A stretch of 64,000 bases of DNA from Prevotella sp. oral taxon 376 (GTDB taxonomy: Bacteria; Bacteroidota; Bacteroidia; Bacteroidales; Bacteroidaceae): contig NZ_PYXG01000003.1 of NCBI RefSeq assembly GCF_003043945.1, positions 62,001 to 126,000 on the forward strand, written 5' to 3'. The notes under the pieces are model-generated. The model worked only from the letters and a program-made list of their open reading frames with translations. It searched no databases and was not told where the DNA came from. This document shows, one piece after another, positions 1 through 7,806 of this stretch; position 1 is the first letter of the stretch; each line of letters starts with the position of its first letter. The translations under genes were made by a program, and so were the position numbers.

Positions 1-260
1 TTTCCGGGGGCAACCGGCTTCTTGCTGAACTCGCCGCTGGTGCATCCGCACCAGGCATTCACCTCGGTGATGGCGATGGGCTGGCTTCCCTTGTTCGTGA
101 AAGTAAAAGTGTGGTTCACTTTGCCGTCCTTTTCCAGTATGGTTCCGAAGTCGTGGATGCGCTTGTCGTATTCGAAGGTCTTCAGATAGGTAGGCTCGTT
201 TTGTGCCGGAAGTCCTGATGAGAATGTAAGCAAGAGAAGTATTATGAGTATCTTATTCAT
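1..260 (-). CDS. DUF1573-family exported protein, N-terminal part (runs off window)
   Basis: The reverse strand encodes an N-terminal signal peptide (MNKILIILLLLTFSSGLPAQ), then a stretch with the DUF1573 pattern: HDFGTI, a FTFTNKGSQPI motif, and CGCTSGEFSK before the window edge. DUF1573 proteins are exported, Ig-like beta-sandwich proteins common in Bacteroidales; their biochemical role is not settled. The first ATG seen upstream (267) runs into a stop within five codons, so 260 is the start. The C-terminus lies outside the window. The gene is divergent from the GH29 gene, with 87 bp between them and a good promoter match on this strand. Confidence 0.75.
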   Translation of the reverse strand, partial: MNKILIILLLLTFSSGLPAQNEPTYLKTFEYDKRIHDFGTILEKDGKVNHTFTFTNKGSQPIAITEVNAWCGCTSGEFSKKPVAPG

Positions 261-281
261 TATTCATCCTTGATTTTTCTG

Positions 282-312
282 CAAAAATAAAAAAATAATA
301 CTATATCTCAAA
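282..312 (-). promoter_or_regulatory. Bacteroidota-type promoter for the DUF1573 gene
   Basis: Read on the reverse strand, TTTG (309-312) is followed by a 19-bp spacer and TATTTTTG (282-289). This matches the known Bacteroidota -33 TTTG / -7 TAnnTTTG consensus. It lies about 20 bp upstream of the ATG at 260. Confidence 0.6.
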
Positions 313-347
313 ATAATTTTTGTATCTTTACCCAAAAATCTAACTTG

Positions 348-1721
348 ATGTTTATGAAAAGAATGGCTATTGTTTTCCTGGCTCTCATCGGCTTTGTGCT
401 GAATGTAAGTGCGCAGGGAGAGATTCATGAGCGTTCCAAAACCTATGAGTGGCCTACTGATCCTCAAGTCGTGGGTAAGCTTAAGAACTGGCAGGACCTG
501 AAATTTGGCGTGCTCATGCACTGGGGCATTTACTCCGTTCCCGGCATCGTGGAGTCGTGGTCGATATGCGATGAAGACTGGATAACCCGCGACACAACCA
601 TGACCTATCAGCAATACAAAGACTGGTATTGGGGCCTTGCCGATAAATTTAATCCTACAAGATTTGACCCCGGCCAGTGGGTTGGTGTCTTCCAGAGGGC
701 TGGTATGAAGTACATGATCTTTACGACTAAGCACCATGACGGTTTCTGCATGTACGACTCCAAGTATACCGACTATTCTATAGCCCACCATGCCTTCAAG
801 GATAACCCTAAGCGGGATGTGCTGAAGTATGTGCTTCAGGCCTTTCGGGACAAGGGTTTCATGATTGGGGAATACTTTTCTAAGCCCGACTGGCATTCGC
901 AAGATTTCTGGTGGGATGTCTATCCCATCAAGAACGGCCGCAATGTGAACTACGATATAGACAAGTGGCCTTGGAAATGGGCCGGTTTCCAGAAGTTTGT
1001 CTATAACCAGATGGAGGAACTGTTGACCAACTATGGTCCGGTGGATATCTTCTGGCTTGACGGCGGATGGGTGAATCCTTACAGGAAGCAATCCCTCGAT
1101 ATGGCACGTATAGCAAAGATGGCGCGCGCTCATCAGCCAGGTATTATCATGGTAGATCGCACCATCCATGGTCCTTATGAGAACTATCAGACCCCCGAGC
1201 GCACCATTCCCGAGACCCAACTTGATTATCCTTGGGAGAGCTGTATCACGCTGACGAACGACTGGGGATGGGTTCCCCGTCCGACCTGGAAGAGTGCCGA
1301 TAAGGTCATTAACATACTTGTTGAGATTGTGGCAAAAGGAGGAAACCTCGTTTTAGGCGTCGGACCGACCCCCGAAGGGCTGATTGAACCAGAGGCTGTA
1401 AAGCGCCTTGAGAAGATTGGGGAATGGCTGCATGTGAATGGAAAGGCGATCTACGGCACTACCATTACCGAGAATTATCACGACGGGAATGTGTGGTTCA
1501 CGGCCAGTAAGTACGGTAGGAAACTCTATGCCATCTATACCGTGAAGGACGGAGAAAGGGTTCCCGCAACGATTTCATGGACAGGAAATCTGCCAAAGGG
1601 CAGTGTCAGGCTTCTGGGCACGGGACAGTCTTTGAAAACCCGGAAGGCCGGTGGCAAGGTAATCGTTACGCTCCCTCAGAGAACGAAGGACCAGACTTTC
1701 GCCATGGAGTTCAAGATTTAA
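348..1721 (+). CDS. Alpha-L-fucosidase, GH29, exported
   Basis: A 457-residue protein with a signal peptide ending near residue 22 (VLNVSAQ). GH29 enzymes remove terminal alpha-L-fucose from glycans by a retaining mechanism. The (beta/alpha)8 hallmarks are visible: KFGVLMHWGIYS near residue 53, TTKHHDGFCMYDS near 127, and VDIFWLDGGW near 232, whose Asp (about 238) is the expected nucleophile. NLVLGVGPTPEG, near the end of the catalytic domain, is also typical. It is shorter than GH29 enzymes that carry extra carbohydrate-binding modules. ATG codons at 348 and 354 are both possible starts; neither has a clear ribosome-binding site, as is usual in this phylum. The RbsD/FucU-like lipoprotein at 4549-5112 may act on the same sugar, but the genes are not in one operon. 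Confidence 0.9.
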   Translation: MFMKRMAIVFLALIGFVLNVSAQGEIHERSKTYEWPTDPQVVGKLKNWQDLKFGVLMHWGIYSVPGIVESWSICDEDWITRDTTMTYQQYKDWYWGLADKFNPTRFDPGQWVGVFQRAGMKYMIFTTKHHDGFCMYDSKYTDYSIAHHAFKDNPKRDVLKYVLQAFRDKGFMIGEYFSKPDWHSQDFWWDVYPIKNGRNVNYDIDKWPWKWAGFQKFVYNQMEELLTNYGPVDIFWLDGGWVNPYRKQSLDMARIAKMARAHQPGIIMVDRTIHGPYENYQTPERTIPETQLDYPWESCITLTNDWGWVPRPTWKSADKVINILVEIVAKGGNLVLGVGPTPEGLIEPEAVKRLEKIGEWLHVNGKAIYGTTITENYHDGNVWFTASKYGRKLYAIYTVKDGERVPATISWTGNLPKGSVRLLGTGQSLKTRKAGGKVIVTLPQRTKDQTFAMEFKI

Positions 1722-1748
1722 TGTCCGGTCTTAAGCCTCAAACAATAA

Positions 1749-1782
1749 AAATCCCCGCATTCAAGACAGAGTGCGGGGATTT
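1749..1782. terminator. Bidirectional terminator between GH29 gene and pnp
   Basis: An 11-bp perfect stem (AAATCCCCGCA / TGCGGGGATTT) with a 12-nt loop sits between two convergent genes. The A-rich left flank and T-rich right flank let it act in both directions. Confidence 0.8.
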
Positions 1783-1801
1783 ATGTTATGACATTGTGTG
1801 A

Positions 1802-4147
1802 TTAATCGTTATCACGGTCGAGGATATCGCTGAAATCCCGGGTTTCATTTTCCTCTTCTGAGGGACGATAATCCTCGTTTTCATTGCCGCTGAAGCGACG
1901 GGGCTGGCGGTTATTGTTGTTGCCGTTGCGATGCTCGCCGTTGCTCGGGCGGTGGCCGCCGTTACGACGGTCGCCGTTGTTATCACGGCGTGGACGGCGC
2001 TCACGCTCTACATAACCTTCAGGTTTCTCTACCAAAACACGGTGAGAAAGCTTATACTTTCCTGTCTTCGGGTCGATCTCAAGGAGCTTAACTTGAATCT
2101 TGTCGCCTTCCTTTATGCCGGCTTCTTCTACTGTTTCGAGGCGCTTCCAGTCGATTTCGCTGATATGGAGAAGGCCTTCCTTACCCGGCAGAATCTCTAC
2201 GAAGCAGCCGTAAGGCATGATGCTCTTGACTGTTCCTTCATACACCTCGCCCACTTCCGGCATGGCTACGATGGCCTTGATCTTGGCCAGGGCGGCTTCG
2301 ATGCTCTCCTTGTTAGGAGCTGAAACCTGCACCTTGCCCACGCCGTCGATCTCGTCGATGGTGATGGTGGAGCCTGTGTCCTCCTGCATCTGCTGAATAA
2401 TCTTACCGCCGGGGCCTATCACCGCCCCGATAAACTCTTTCGGAATCTCGATGGCAACAATGCGGGGAACCTGAGGTTTCAATTCCGCACGGGGCTCGGA
2501 GAGCGTCTTCATCATCTCACCCATGATGTGCTCACGACCGGCCTTGGCCTGCATGAGAGCCTTTTCGAGAATCTCGAAAGAGAGGCCGTCGCACTTGATG
2601 TCCATTTGGGTAGCGGTGAGCCCGTCTTTTGTACCTGTTGTCTTGAAGTCCATATCGCCCAAGTGGTCCTCGTCGCCAAGGATGTCGCTCAGGATGGCAT
2701 ATTTCTCTTCGCCCGGATTCTTGATAAGTCCCATGGCAATACCGGCAACCGGTTTCTTCATCGGAACGCCTGCGTCCATCAACGCCAGTGTGCCGGCGCA
2801 GACGGTGGCCATGGATGAGGAGCCGTTAGACTCCAGTATCTGGCTTACCAGACGGATGGTGTAGGGGAAGTCGGCAGGAATCTGATCCTTGAGCCCGCGC
2901 CATGCCAAGTGTCCGTGTCCGATCTCACGACGGCCAACGCCACGCTGTGCCTTGGCTTCTCCTGTTGAGAAAGGAGGGAAGTTATAGTGAAGGAGAAAGC
3001 GTTGATAACCACGGTTCAGCACGCCGTCTACCAGCTTTTCGTCGAGCTTGGTGCCGAGAGTGCAGGTAGAGAGCGACATGGTTTCGCCCCGCTGGAAGAT
3101 GGCACTTCCGTGAGGCATGGGCAACGGAGAGGCCTCGCACCATATCGGACGGATGTCAGTCGTGGCGCGACCGTCGAGACGGATGCCCTCGTCGAGGATG
3201 CAGCGGCGCATGGCATCGCGCATCACATCTTCGTAGTAACGGGCAGCCAGAGCGTGCTTCTCTTCGAGCTCTTCTCCTGAAAGGTCGGAGTGGTTGCCGT
3301 CATACTTCTCAAGGAAGTCTGCAATAATCTTGTCGAAAGCTTCGTGGCGAGCCTGCTTTTCGAGTGCCTGGCGATTGATGGCATATACTTGGTCGTAGAG
3401 TCCCTTTACCTCCTGGCGCAGGTCCTCGTCGTTCACCTCGTCTTGATACTCACGCTTTTTGTCGGTGCCCAGCTCCTTGGCCAATTCGTCCTGAAGCTCA
3501 CACATCGGCTTGATAGCCTCGTGAGCCACCTTCAAAGCCTGTATCAAGTCTTGCTCGGAGACCTCTTTCATCTCGCCTTCCACCATCATGATGTTGTCCT
3601 TGGTGGCTCCCACCATGAGATCCATGTCGGCATCAGCCATCTGTTGGAAGGTCGGATTTACTACATACTCGCCGTTTACACGAGCTACGCGAACCTCTGA
3701 AATCGTATAATCGAAAGGTATATCGGAGCAAGCCATGGCTGCAGAGGCTGCAAAGCCGGCCAGTGCATCGGGCTGATCAACGCCATCGGCGGAGAGAAGC
3801 ATTACCTGCACATAAACCTCACAATGATAATCTGCTGGGAAAAGTGGACGTAGTGCACGGTCCACGAGGCGTGATGTGAGCACCTCTTCATCACTAGCTT
3901 TGCCTTCGCGCTTGGTGAATCCTCCTGGGAAACGGCCTGCGGCACTATACTGTTCGCGATAATCAACCTGCAAAGGCATGAAATCTGTACCCGGAACTGC
4001 TTCCTTTGCTGCACAAACAGTTGCCAAAAGTACGGTGTTGCCCATGCGAATTACTGCTGAGCCGTCGGCCTGTTTTGCAACTTTTCCGGTCTCAATTGAG
4101 ATGGTTCTGCCATCTGGCAATTGAACTGTTTTCGTAATTACATTCAT
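1802..4147 (-). CDS. pnp: Polyribonucleotide nucleotidyltransferase (PNPase)
   Basis: A 781-residue protein with the full PNPase architecture: RNase PH domain 1 (about 10-145), an all-alpha linker (about 150-250), RNase PH domain 2 (about 325-550), a KH domain with its GxxG loop (IGPGGKI, about 575-630), and an S1 RNA-binding domain ([19 protein letters not shown], about 645-715). It degrades RNA 3' to 5' using phosphate and takes part in mRNA turnover in the cytoplasm. The last 65 or so residues are a low-complexity tail rich in Arg, Asn and Gly and ending in acidic residues; PNPases of other phyla usually end soon after S1. It is monocistronic and convergent with the GH29 gene. Confidence 0.97.
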   Translation of the reverse strand: MNVITKTVQLPDGRTISIETGKVAKQADGSAVIRMGNTVLLATVCAAKEAVPGTDFMPLQVDYREQYSAAGRFPGGFTKREGKASDEEVLTSRLVDRALRPLFPADYHCEVYVQVMLLSADGVDQPDALAGFAASAAMACSDIPFDYTISEVRVARVNGEYVVNPTFQQMADADMDLMVGATKDNIMMVEGEMKEVSEQDLIQALKVAHEAIKPMCELQDELAKELGTDKKREYQDEVNDEDLRQEVKGLYDQVYAINRQALEKQARHEAFDKIIADFLEKYDGNHSDLSGEELEEKHALAARYYEDVMRDAMRRCILDEGIRLDGRATTDIRPIWCEASPLPMPHGSAIFQRGETMSLSTCTLGTKLDEKLVDGVLNRGYQRFLLHYNFPPFSTGEAKAQRGVGRREIGHGHLAWRGLKDQIPADFPYTIRLVSQILESNGSSSMATVCAGTLALMDAGVPMKKPVAGIAMGLIKNPGEEKYAILSDILGDEDHLGDMDFKTTGTKDGLTATQMDIKCDGLSFEILEKALMQAKAGREHIMGEMMKTLSEPRAELKPQVPRIVAIEIPKEFIGAVIGPGGKIIQQMQEDTGSTITIDEIDGVGKVQVSAPNKESIEAALAKIKAIVAMPEVGEVYEGTVKSIMPYGCFVEILPGKEGLLHISEIDWKRLETVEEAGIKEGDKIQVKLLEIDPKTGKYKLSHRVLVEKPEGYVERERRPRRDNNGDRRNGGHRPSNGEHRNGNNNNRQPRRFSGNENEDYRPSEEENETRDFSDILDRDND

Positions 4148-4237
4148 CTAAAAAACTAAAACTTTATTGTTTTGATAACATCTAAAAAAACATCAAATCG
4201 GAGATAGTCTTGGAAGGCTATGCTCCGAAAACGGCAG

Positions 4238-4245
4238 CAAAGGTA
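4238..4245 (-). promoter_or_regulatory. -7 promoter element for pnp
   Basis: TACCTTTG on the reverse strand fits TAnnTTTG, about 90 bp upstream of the pnp start. No clean TTTG lies at the -33 position (the area is A-rich), so the match is partial. Confidence 0.4.
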
Positions 4246-4408
4246 CATTATTAATATAAAAAAAAAGAAAAAACGATGGATTATTTTACTTTTTTAGGGA
4301 AATAACGATAAAAATGAGAAGACGCCCGACAACCATTTTGGAAGCGGGTGATTTTCATAGGCTAGTTGCTCAACTCTCCTTGGCTTGGCGAGAGGCCATT
4401 AACAACTT

Positions 4409-4473
4409 GACGAAATCGCCGATTTCGTAGGACAAAGTCGCCGATTTTGTCCTACGATTTCGCCGACTTTGTC
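4409..4473. repeat. Three-armed 'GATTTCGCCGA' dyad repeat, copy 1
   Basis: Three consecutive arms, each built on (A/G)TCGCCGATTT(C/T)GT in alternating palindromic form. The same plan recurs at 28034-28097 and 38596-38658, with sequence changes that keep the dyads. Its function is unknown. Confidence 0.7.
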
Positions 4474-4492
4474 ATTCGGAAGGCCGTCGCGG

Positions 4493-4520
4493 GGGGAGCC
4501 GGGCAGCTGCCCGGCTCCCC
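4493..4520. repeat. 28-bp perfect GC-rich palindrome
   Basis: Two 14-base arms (GGGGAGCCGGGCAG and its complement) abut with no spacer. It lies about 30 bp past the stop of the reverse-strand lipoprotein gene, so it may end that transcript, but no T-run follows. It could also be a protein-binding or REP-like site. Confidence 0.6.
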
Positions 4521-4548
4521 GTAGGGTTAGCGGGTCGGTCGCCGATAG

Positions 4549-5112
4549 TTACTTGTGCATCAGATCATCAAGTTGTTGCTGTCTCTCCGCCGACCAATAT
4601 TTGCAGTCGAGTTCGAGGAATACGCTGGTATAGGGGATGGTCAGCGGCGTCTTGACAATCAATATTTTGTAGAGCTTGCTGGCCTTGTCGAGTCTTGTGA
4701 TGATGTCTTCGTGCACCATGCTCTTGGCCTCTTCGCCATAGAGCCGACGGATGTTTTCCTTCACTTTCTCGATTCCGGGAGCGAGGGAATCGGTCAAGAA
4801 GTTCATTTCCCGGTCGTGATAGACATGGGCGAAGACGTGTGGGAGGGCATCGATGGATGCCTTCACTTTTGTCAGGATTTTGTCAAAATCTTCATCGGCA
4901 TAGATCGTTTCAATGCCGGGTGCCGACTGCAGGGGATAGGCCATATCGGTAACGACGATCCAATTTCGGTGCCCGAGCAGGGGTAGCTCGGCTTCCAACC
5001 GTTCTTCCCAATCGCTTTTCGGATTTTCTTTCATGCTTTTTCCGGAGTTAGGGTTGCACGACACGCTGAGTGTGAGCAACAGAGTTATTATTATAAGAAT
5101 GTCTTTCTTCAT
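4549..5112 (-). CDS. Lipoprotein with RbsD/FucU-like fold (possible sugar mutarotase)
   Basis: A 187-residue protein with a lipobox (LLTLSVSC, Cys19), so probably membrane-anchored after export. The body recalls RbsD/FucU pyranase/mutarotase proteins. It has LLGHRNWIVVTDMAYP (compare GHGDEI...DA.FP in FucU, whose His is catalytic), an ETIYADEDF strand, and a C-terminal PYTSVFLELDCKYW segment in the place of the KYGNILLKKG end of FucU. Known FucU/RbsD proteins are cytoplasmic, so an exported lipoprotein form is unusual. The start is set at ATG 5112 because the signal sequence begins there; an upstream ATG (5136) would add eight non-signal residues. The fold assignment rests on motif reading only. 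Confidence 0.6.
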   Translation of the reverse strand: MKKDILIIITLLLTLSVSCNPNSGKSMKENPKSDWEERLEAELPLLGHRNWIVVTDMAYPLQSAPGIETIYADEDFDKILTKVKASIDALPHVFAHVYHDREMNFLTDSLAPGIEKVKENIRRLYGEEAKSMVHEDIITRLDKASKLYKILIVKTPLTIPYTSVFLELDCKYWSAERQQQLDDLMHK

Positions 5113-5193
5113 GGCGGTAAACCGTTTCCATGGCAAAGGTAGAGCAAAAGATTGAATAACGCAAGCGGGCGATGGAAAAAAATATCTTTCCTT

Positions 5194-5224
5194 TTTGGCA
5201 ATTCATATTTAATTGTTACTTTTG
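5194..5224 (+). promoter_or_regulatory. Bacteroidota-type promoter
   Basis: TTTG (5194-5197), a 19-bp spacer and TACTTTTG (5217-5224) give a full consensus match, 27 bp upstream of the ATG at 5252. Confidence 0.7.
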
Positions 5225-5251
5225 TAGTTGTAAATCGAAAACTTAATCGTC

Positions 5252-6415
5252 ATGAAGATATTCAAGATTTTATCAATGGCTGCCGTCGTGCTGGCAGTAT
5301 TGGGCATGGTGTCGTGCAACAGCAAGAAGTTTCATGTGTCGGGACAGATTAGTGAGGCCCAAGACTCCGTTCTCTATTTCGAGAACATGAGTCTGAATGG
5401 TCCGGTGGCCGTAGACTCCGTCCGGTTGGCCGCCGATGGCTCCTTCGCTTTTAGTGGTGAGGCTCCCGAGTCTCCTGAGTTTTATCGTCTCCGAATAGCC
5501 GGACAGATCATTCATGTGGCCATCGACTCTACGGAAAACATCAAGGTGAAGGCCTCTTATCCCGTGATGTCTTCGCAATATGAGATTCAAGGCTCCGACG
5601 ACAACGACAAGATTAAGGAATTGGCACTGCTTCAATTAGACCTTCAGAGCCGAATCAATGCGACGATGAACGACGCCTGCACGGGTGTAGACAGCGTGGA
5701 GGTGGCCGTGGCAGAGCTCCTGCAGGCTTACAAGGAGAATGTCAAGACCCGCTATATTTTCAAGGAGCCGATGAAGGCTTACGCTTATTTCGCACTCTTC
5801 CAGACCTATCAGCTGGGCAACATGCAGGCTCTTGTCTTCAATCCGCGTGCCAATGCCGATGATGTAAAGGTGTTTGCAGCGGTCGCAACGAGCTGGGATA
5901 CCTTCTATCCGAAGGCCGAACGGGGCGTCAATCTGCACAACATAGCCCTAGAGGGAATGAAGAATGTGCGCATCGTCCGTAACCAACAGGCTGCCAGCCA
6001 GATAGATGCTAGCAAGATCTCGGTAACCGGATTGATTGACATTGCTTTGCCGGATAACAAAGGAATGACGCGTAGATTGACTGATTTGAAGGGCAAAGTG
6101 ATCCTCCTTGATTTCCATGCGTTCGGCGCAAAGGAGAGTGCCGGTCGCATCATGGCCTTGCGCGATCTGTACAATAAGTATCATGCGCAGGGATTGGAAA
6201 TCTACCAGGTGTCGGTAGACGGCGATGAGCATTTCTGGAAAACGCAGACGGCCGCTCTTCCGTGGATTAGTGTGAAGGATGGCAGCGGGCAGGTGCTCCG
6301 CACCTATAACGTGCAAGTTATTCCTTCCTTCTTCCTCATTGACAGGAGCAATTCACTCTATAAGCGCGCTGAGCAGATCAAGGATCTGGACGTGGAGATC
6401 AAGAGTCTGCTGTAG
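5252..6415 (+). CDS. DUF4369 / thioredoxin-fold lipoprotein lacking the CXXC motif
   Basis: A 387-residue lipoprotein (lipobox before Cys22). Residues about 27-115 fit the DUF4369 beta-domain common at the N-terminus of Bacteroidota TlpA/ResA-like proteins. Residues about 255-375 have a thioredoxin fold: KGKVILLDFHAFG, QGLEIYQVSVDGD, and YNVQVIPSFFLID with the expected cis-Pro. At the position where TlpA-like proteins carry W-C-x-x-C this protein reads FGAKESAGR, so both redox cysteines are missing. It therefore cannot work as a normal dithiol oxidoreductase; a binding or structural role is inferred. It has its own promoter and a strong terminator. Confidence 0.75.
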   Translation: MKIFKILSMAAVVLAVLGMVSCNSKKFHVSGQISEAQDSVLYFENMSLNGPVAVDSVRLAADGSFAFSGEAPESPEFYRLRIAGQIIHVAIDSTENIKVKASYPVMSSQYEIQGSDDNDKIKELALLQLDLQSRINATMNDACTGVDSVEVAVAELLQAYKENVKTRYIFKEPMKAYAYFALFQTYQLGNMQALVFNPRANADDVKVFAAVATSWDTFYPKAERGVNLHNIALEGMKNVRIVRNQQAASQIDASKISVTGLIDIALPDNKGMTRRLTDLKGKVILLDFHAFGAKESAGRIMALRDLYNKYHAQGLEIYQVSVDGDEHFWKTQTAALPWISVKDGSGQVLRTYNVQVIPSFFLIDRSNSLYKRAEQIKDLDVEIKSLL

Positions 6416-6436
6416 ACAGGCGGGCTAAAAGAATAA

Positions 6437-6470
6437 AAGAGGCTGGATTCCCGAAGGTGTCCAGCCTCTT
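6437..6470. terminator. Bidirectional terminator between convergent genes
   Basis: An 11-bp perfect stem, AAGAGGCTGGA / TCCAGCCTCTT, with a 12-nt loop and an A-rich left flank. It lies between the thioredoxin-fold gene and the reverse-strand lipoprotein gene. Confidence 0.8.
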
Positions 6471-6508
6471 GCGTCTTGAGTTATTACCTTATTGTTTTTT
6501 ATGAAGGG

Positions 6509-7090
6509 TTATTTCTTGGGCGCGGCAACGCGCTTGAAAGTAATGATGATATCAGAGAACGAGAACTCTTTATTGCCTTCCATGATCTTCAGATTGAGAA
6601 GCATGAGATCCTTAGTTCCGGTAACTTTGCCTGCCCAAGGCTGCTGAGTCTTGAATTTAGTATTAAGATCTCCGTTCTTTTCGTTGAACGTGTACTCGAT
6701 ATCTTTTTCTTCAGAAACCCAAGCTTTACCATCATGCTTGTAAGAGGTAGCCTTGTTTTTTTCTTGAAATTCTATGCGTTTCGCCTGTACCTTGGCAGTT
6801 TTCAAAAAGTCTTGAACCTTCTTATCGGCTTTCTCTATTGGCTTGTTGTCTACTGTTATGCCTTTTGGCTGGCCGTTCTCGAATGTCCATGTAACCATAT
6901 ATGCCTTCTTCTCTTTGCCGTTCGTATAGGTCAAGTTGGCTTTTTGGCTAAAGTTCTCCCATGTTCCGATAATCGTTTTGTTTGTCAGCGGGGTGAGAAC
7001 TTCTTTGTTGTCGTCGTTACAGGAAGTGAAAGAAACTCCTACCAGCATCATTGCCAAAGCCATCAAAGGCTTGAAAAAAATCTTTTTCAT
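6509..7090 (-). CDS. Hypothetical lipoprotein
   Basis: A 193-residue protein with a lipobox (VSFTSC, Cys24). The mature part is Lys-rich and begins with a TIIGTWENFSQKANLTY strand that recalls lipocalin-like lipoproteins of Bacteroidales, but I cannot place it in a named family. It stands alone, with about 200 bp before the next reverse-strand gene and a terminator at its 3' end. Confidence 0.65.
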   Translation of the reverse strand: MKKIFFKPLMALAMMLVGVSFTSCNDDNKEVLTPLTNKTIIGTWENFSQKANLTYTNGKEKKAYMVTWTFENGQPKGITVDNKPIEKADKKVQDFLKTAKVQAKRIEFQEKNKATSYKHDGKAWVSEEKDIEYTFNEKNGDLNTKFKTQQPWAGKVTGTKDLMLLNLKIMEGNKEFSFSDIIITFKRVAAPKK

Positions 7091-7297
7091 CTTTTTTTAA
7101 TTTTGAGTTTATTTTAATTTTACATGTTAAGCCGCGAGGAAAAAGTTGATTTCACTCGTGCTTTCATTTGTAAATACTCAATTTTTGGGGATTCCCCTAT
7201 TTCCAAAAAGATGTTTTAACATTCTTTAGGCAGAAGCTTACTTTCTGGGAATAGGCTCTTGTCCGTGAGACAATTCATTTGGCATAGTCCTTACTAT

Positions 7298-7804
7298 TTA
7301 GGGCTCTTGATTTCCTAATGTTAGTTTTTTCTCTGAAAAAGGTTTCCATTTCTTGATCCGATAGATGATTCTTCCTACTGCATTTTCTGCTCTCCGGGGG
7401 TAATAGAAAGTAAGGATAAAACAATGGTTTTCCTTGAGTATATGATGGGAATAATACTTGTAATCATCTGTGAATTTGACGCTGCCGGTGTCGATGAAAT
7501 CACCCCTTGGAGCTTTATGTTGGTTCGTGGCCCCTACTTGACATTCGATTACGAGGTTCAGGTTGTGTGCATGATAGCCGAACTGCGCGTGTCCGTTTGC
7601 GGGGTCAGGGTATTCCTCCTTCTGGAAAAAGGTGGGATAGGTGAGGGAATACCCGTAGGCAGAGTCTGTATACTGGTCGAATATCGCGAAGTTCATGGCT
7701 TCCCGAAACTTCTCCAGGTCGCTCCGTTGGTCGGGGCGGAGGGCCATGATGCTTGCGACAGTCGCTGCCATCACGACAAGGATGAATATGAGCAGCTTTT
7801 TCAT
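7298..7804 (-). CDS. Small exported or membrane-anchored hypothetical protein
   Basis: A 168-residue protein with an N-terminal hydrophobic segment (LLIFILVVMAATVASIMAL, no lipobox). The rest is soluble and basic; YGYSLTYPTFFQKEEYPD followed by GHAQFGYHAHNLNLVIE recalls exported Bacteroidales proteins of unknown role. The start codon lies 2 bp after the stop of the TonB-dependent outer-membrane protein, so the two are almost surely co-transcribed and perhaps work together at the envelope. Function is unknown. Confidence 0.65.
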   Translation of the reverse strand: MKKLLIFILVVMAATVASIMALRPDQRSDLEKFREAMNFAIFDQYTDSAYGYSLTYPTFFQKEEYPDPANGHAQFGYHAHNLNLVIECQVGATNQHKAPRGDFIDTGSVKFTDDYKYYSHHILKENHCFILTFYYPRRAENAVGRIIYRIKKWKPFSEKKLTLGNQEP

Positions 7805-7806
7805 GC

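Larger units (their letters stand above)
4148..4548. other. Intergenic region with pnp promoter, three-armed repeat and GC-rich palindrome
   Basis: No gene is seen. The region holds the pnp promoter element and an A-rich run (about 4256-4275). It also holds a three-armed repeat (4409-4473) related to copies at 28 and 38.6 kb, and a 28-bp perfect GC-rich palindrome (4493-4520) just past the 3' end of the lipoprotein gene. Confidence 0.7.
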
